A stretch of DNA of 64,000 nucleotides from Maridesulfovibrio hydrothermalis AM13 = DSM 14728 (lineage in GTDB: Bacteria; Desulfobacterota; Desulfovibrionia; Desulfovibrionales; Desulfovibrionaceae), in the NCBI RefSeq assembly GCF_000331025.1, contig NC_020055.1, positions 186,001-250,000 on the forward strand, read 5' to 3'. Of this stretch, positions 60,519 through 64,000 are shown one piece after another. The first letter of the stretch is position 1; each line of letters begins with the position of its first letter. The notes beneath the pieces were generated by a model. The model did no database searches. It saw only the letters and a list, made by a program, of their open reading frames with translations, and was not told the DNA's origin. The translations under genes were made by a program, and so were the position numbers.

Positions 60519-61272
60519 CTAAGAATCTCCTGGCAATACAATTATAAGTAGTGTCGGTAGATTTAACAATCTCGGGGGTGAGCTTCGATAAGTGCCTCTC
60601 CCACGCTATATTCTCCCATAGATGTATAGAGTAAACATTGTCCAAATCGGTGTCAGTCTTTTCAAACAAGCCACTCAAACCATGTGCCGTAAATAGATGC
60701 TTAAAAAAACTCGTCTGCGGCTCTATATGAATATCTGAAGGGATAGTTTTTGCTAATTGCCCAGGAAAAAAAACTGAATGATTATCCCATTCTGGCGTAC
60801 CGGGTTTGCCACCTTTAAATGCACTTGCGTGCCCATCTAGCCACCGTTTTGCAAAACGACTCTGCCTACCACTCATCATAAAGGCATTACAAAGTCCCAT
60901 TTCTCCTTGCTCTCCCATCACAAAAGGCTTTTTGAAAAGTTCAGGAGGAAGCTTATTAACAAAAATTGTATCCATATCTGCATACACTCCGCCAATCTCC
61001 AAGAGAGCATTAAGCCTTATTATATCTGCCTGATGGGCATAGTGTTTAATTGGAATACCAAAAATGTTATCAGGAGGGGTTACCTTAATAAGCTTCACAA
61101 GAGGTTTAACTACCTCCCAGTACGCCCCATACGGTTCATGATGGTAACGGAAAAAAATTTTTGCGCCTTTATTAACTCTGGCACAGGAGATTATAGCCAG
61201 CGCATGCACAAGGTGCAAAGGCTCGGTTTGTTCTTTTAATCCAAATACAAAATGAAAAAGATTAGGGATCAT
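60508..61272 (-). CDS. GT32-type glycosyltransferase with DxD motif
   Basis: A 254-residue sugar transferase of the DXD/Gly_transf_sug group. The start MIPNLFHFVFG, the segment HYAHQADIIRLNALLEIGGVYADMDTIF with the metal-binding DMD, and the later MGLCNAFMMSGRQS are typical. ATG 61272 gives the family start; a longer frame from 61305 is less likely. First gene of the three-gene run. The 61306-61601 gap before it is AT-rich with no gene seen. Confidence 0.83.
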   Translation of the reverse strand: MIPNLFHFVFGLKEQTEPLHLVHALAIISCARVNKGAKIFFRYHHEPYGAYWEVVKPLVKLIKVTPPDNIFGIPIKHYAHQADIIRLNALLEIGGVYADMDTIFVNKLPPELFKKPFVMGEQGEMGLCNAFMMSGRQSRFAKRWLDGHASAFKGGKPGTPEWDNHSVFFPGQLAKTIPSDIHIEPQTSFFKHLFTAHGLSGLFEKTDTDLDNVYSIHLWENIAWERHLSKLTPEIVKSTDTTYNCIARRFLDEI

Positions 61273-61601
61273 AATTATAATAAACCACCCTTTGCAAAAA
61301 GACACATTAACAATTTAAAATAACTACTCTAAAAAATGAACGGCAGCCCATATTCTTATAATTCGAACAACACTGAATTGATAGTTATAAATAGGTACAG
61401 AGTCAACGCCAACAATTAGTCCCATTATATTCACATAAAACATCTCAATTTTAATTAAAGATGACAACGACACAGTACAGTCCTACTCCTTCAAAAGAGC
61501 TCTAACCAACAAAAAGACCCTCATTATCTAGAAAAAGATACAATCAGTACTTAAAGTATCAGAGAAAACGAAGAAAACGCTAACATGAAGGGGGCCCGCT
61601 C

Positions 61602-62458
61602 ATGGAACTGATGTACGAACATTTGCGCTGCGGCGGGATCATCAATCTCGATGAGACTCCAGTACAGGTGCTCAAGGAACCGGGCCGGGAAAACACGACA
61701 AAATCATACATGTGGGTGGCCTGCAGGAGTGGGACAAAACCGGTGGTCCTGTTTCATTATGCACCGAGCCGTGCTGGGAGAATTGCCGCAGAAATTGTAG
61801 GAGATTTTAAGGGAGTTCTGCAAACCGATGGCTATGCAGGATACAATGCTCTCGGTGGTTCCGAAGGAATTGTTCATGCGGGTTGCCTTGTACACGTGCG
61901 CCGAAAATTTATGGATGTCCTTAAGGCCGGATCGAAAAAGAAAAAAGGCACTACATCGACCATGATTGATTTGATCGCAAAACTTTACAGGCTGGAAAGT
62001 CGGGCACGCAAGGATGGATTTTCTCCGGAAGAAATTTTGAATATGCGAACTGAAAAGGCTCGTCCGCTTCTTAATAAAATTTATGAAATAATTTTAAAAT
62101 CAGCCGGGTCGATACCTCCGACAAGTCTTCTAGGTAAAGCGCTTTCATACGCTTTAGGGCAATGGCCACGGATTACGGTTTACCTTGAAAATCCGGCACT
62201 CACTCCCGATAACAATATCGCTGAAAATGCTTACGTCCTTTCGCTGTGGGCCGTAAAAATTGGCTATTCAGTGGTTCTCCGCGAGGAGCCGATGCCAGCG
62301 CGACCTTCTACAGCCTCATCGAAACCGCCAAAGCCAATAATCTTAATCCTTCTGACTACCTCTACAAACTCTTCGAAAAACTTCCTCATGCACAATGCCG
62401 TGCCGATTTGGAAGAACTCATGCCATGGAATATCGTAGATAACGCAGAGATAAAATAG
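61602..62458 (+). pseudogene. IS66 transposase (TnpC) fragment with frameshift
   Basis: The C-terminal half of an IS66 TnpC: INLDETPVQVLKEPGRENTTKSYMWV, VVLFHYAPSRAG, GVLQTDGYAGYNAL and CLVHVRRKF. Near 62230 one base is missing: NIAENA runs into YVLSLW, while the right continuation (VGRKNWLFSGSPRGADASATFYSLIETAKANNL) is in the next frame to 62458. The first ~230 residues are absent. Not functional. Confidence 0.9.
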
Positions 62459-62504
62459 TTACAGATATTTCCATCCCCTCTTTATATACCAACTTTGCAA
62501 GCTG

Positions 62505-62633
62505 TCACAGGTGCAGCTGCTCTTCCAGTTGCGAAATGTACAGATCTTTGCCCGCGACTACAGCTTCATGCTCGGAGATGGTCGTATCCCGTTCGGCAAT
62601 GATACGTTTTAACGACGCGATATCACTAGGAAG
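62505..62633 (-). pseudogene. N-terminal remnant of an IS66 TnpC, minus strand
   Basis: The minus strand reads LPSDIASLKRIIAERDTTIS, then EHEAVVAGKDLYISQLEEQL, the coiled-coil start of TnpC proteins, ending at a TGA at 62505. It lies just downstream of the tnpA/tnpB remnant in the same strand, as in an intact IS66, but opposite to the larger TnpC piece. Confidence 0.72.
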
Positions 62634-62714
62634 AGGGGGGGACTTTCATAAAAACAATATAGCATCAATAGTTTAAATTATAAAGGAATATCTGTCAAAA
62701 CAATGTAGAGTATC

Positions 62715-63104
62715 CTAGATTTGGATGCCCCTGAGCTTGTAAAAAACAAGACCGTCAAGTAACCATTTTAACTCTCGAGAGCCTAGCTCCATGACTTCGC
62801 CCTCGGACTCAGGGGCGAAATCAGCAGGGATCTCCAGACGCAAGTCGTGCCATGCATGAATAATGATCGGCTGGGGACTATGTTCTGGACTATCATCACG
62901 CGGGATGGGTACAGCGACCACCGCTTGTGATTCTCCGACATTCTGTCTTCGTTCAAATTTCCGTTTCCAGTAATTCAGTGATCTTTCGGATATTCCAACC
63001 TGCCTGCTGAATTCAGCCTGCCCTTGTCCGCTCTTGCGCCAGCTGTTCACTTGTTCCCGCCAATATTTTTCCTTGCTTTTTCTGCTGCCAATATTTCTAG
63101 ACAT
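62715..63104 (-). pseudogene. IS66 tnpA fused to the tail of tnpB
   Basis: From ATG 63104, behind AAGGAG, the protein starts as TnpA (YWREQVNSWRKSGQGQAEFSRQVGISERSLNYWKRKFERR). After about residue 95 it changes to MELGSRELKWLLDGLVFYKL, which is like the end of TnpB. A deletion has fused the two. Open but not a normal transposition protein. The 63105-63792 stretch beyond shows AT-rich DNA and no gene I can support. Confidence 0.72.
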
Positions 63105-63792
63105 AAACACTCCTTCTGGATTGAAGAGTGAGCATGTAGGGTATCAAAAATTATGAGTAGATGGGGCTGATACGACGGTTACTTTACTTCTCCTGTATAT
63201 GTCAGGATCAAGTTTTTTTAAAGTGTAAAATGCTTATTGCTGTAGGGTTATTTTTATTGACTTCAAAAATCAATGCTGGCAGAATAAATTTGGACGGACT
63301 ACCTCTCTTAACTTCCTTAGAGCGGGTCAGGGAAGACTATGTACGGTGAGAAGGTATCCTGTTCACGATAGATTTGAAACTAACCAGCTTTGACTTCATT
63401 TGTGTTAACACGCACGCTAATGCTCCATGTGACCTCCGTGACCTGCGGGTGGTAATGTCTGTCCGAGAGGGTTCTGCAAGGAGCAACATATGTCCAAGTC
63501 TTTGATGGCTGGTCTTCACAAAAAAATTAGCTTTCATCCTCAGTATATTCACAGTTCACCATTATCTGTGTGGCACATTCCTAGAAAAGATTTTACTTTT
63601 TATTATGTTAGCAAATTAAGCTAAATTCCTCGTCTATTCAGATTTGCTCAATAGTGATCTGTAGCGTGGAATATTGTGTGAAATCTTATTTAGATTCCTA
63701 GGCCTTTTGTTTTTCTATAAACAGTAATTTTTTGACTGATCATGTTTTCATCCTTAACCTTTTGGATGGGCAGATATAGTCTGGAAATAGTT

Positions 63793-64000
63793 ATGTGTTA
63801 TAAAATATTGATCACTGGATCTTTCGGTTTGGTGGGAACGGCTCTTTCTCAGATGTTTGAAGCTAAAGGGATAAAGATTGTCCACTTTGATTTGCTTGCA
63901 ACGGGCAAATCTTTTGGCGATGTTCGAAATCGTATTCAAGTTCAAGAAGCCATGCGTGGCTGCGATGGAGTTATACACCTTGCCGCGATATCCCGTGTTC
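63793..64000 (+). CDS. NAD-dependent sugar-nucleotide epimerase/dehydratase, 3' end beyond the window
   Basis: The first 69 residues of an extended short-chain dehydrogenase. ILITGSFGLVGTALSQMFEAKG is the NAD-binding glycine motif (GxxGxxG type), then VVHFD-like IVHFDLL and GCDGVIHLAAISRV. The ATG at 63793 gives the usual start; ATG 63766 is also in frame. It probably belongs to the same surface-sugar region as the glycosyltransferases. Confidence 0.85.
   Translation, partial: MCYKILITGSFGLVGTALSQMFEAKGIKIVHFDLLATGKSFGDVRNRIQVQEAMRGCDGVIHLAAISRV

Noticed and set aside
63161-63349. Small plus-strand frame beyond the IS66 remnant
   Set aside because: No ribosome site, no motif, and surrounded by AT-rich non-coding sequence.

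Overview
The window looks like chromosomal DNA of a Gram-negative, probably sulfate-reducing, bacterium of the Desulfovibrio group. I infer this from the mix of genes: a hopanoid locus, a Lon-type protease with its own AAA-like domain, a tetratricopeptide (TPR)-fused amino-acid permease, and the GC-rich 'GCCTCCGGCGGCC' intergenic repeats seen in that group. No rRNA or tRNA gene was seen, so the assignment is an inference.

Positions 1-33254 are ordinary chromosome. In order they hold: a SWIM/SNF2 helicase cut by the left edge; a peptide-binding lipoprotein next to the ppGpp synthetase/hydrolase; an isochorismatase-like hydrolase; a TetR-regulated RND efflux pair; a hopanoid locus (ispH facing hpnO, hpnN, two unassigned envelope genes, hpnH, then hpnG convergent); a Lon-family protease beside an Hsp20; a polar amino-acid ABC importer; two FUSC-type membrane proteins; an AI-2E/PerM-type membrane protein; and a gtrB-gtrII-gtrA glucosylation operon.

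Positions about 33640-57790 are a Mu-like prophage whose structural half is P2-like. The left arm has a repressor, a Ner-like regulator, the MuA and MuB homologues, GemA and a Mor-family activator. A lysis/membrane block follows. The tail arm is complete and P2-like: DUF1834, V, W, J, I, H, FI, FII, E/E', T, U, X, D. No terminase, portal, scaffold/protease or capsid gene is present. Between the DUF2730 gene and DUF1834 there is about 1.1 kb of broken sequence ending in the last part of a tail-completion (gpS/gpG) gene. An open tail arm with no head suggests a contractile tail particle (tailocin) or a prophage well into decay. Other broken prophage genes are a DUF3164 gene, a minus-strand early gene and an ASCH gene at the right end. 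The tail gene E carries the T6G slippery site and an open -1 frame, as in P2.

Positions 57793-64000 are a worn mobile-element and surface-sugar region. It holds broken IS3 and IS66 pieces in both orientations, two glycosyltransferases flanking a methyltransferase, and the start of a sugar-nucleotide epimerase at the right edge. The prophage thus lies between two sets of surface-glycan genes.
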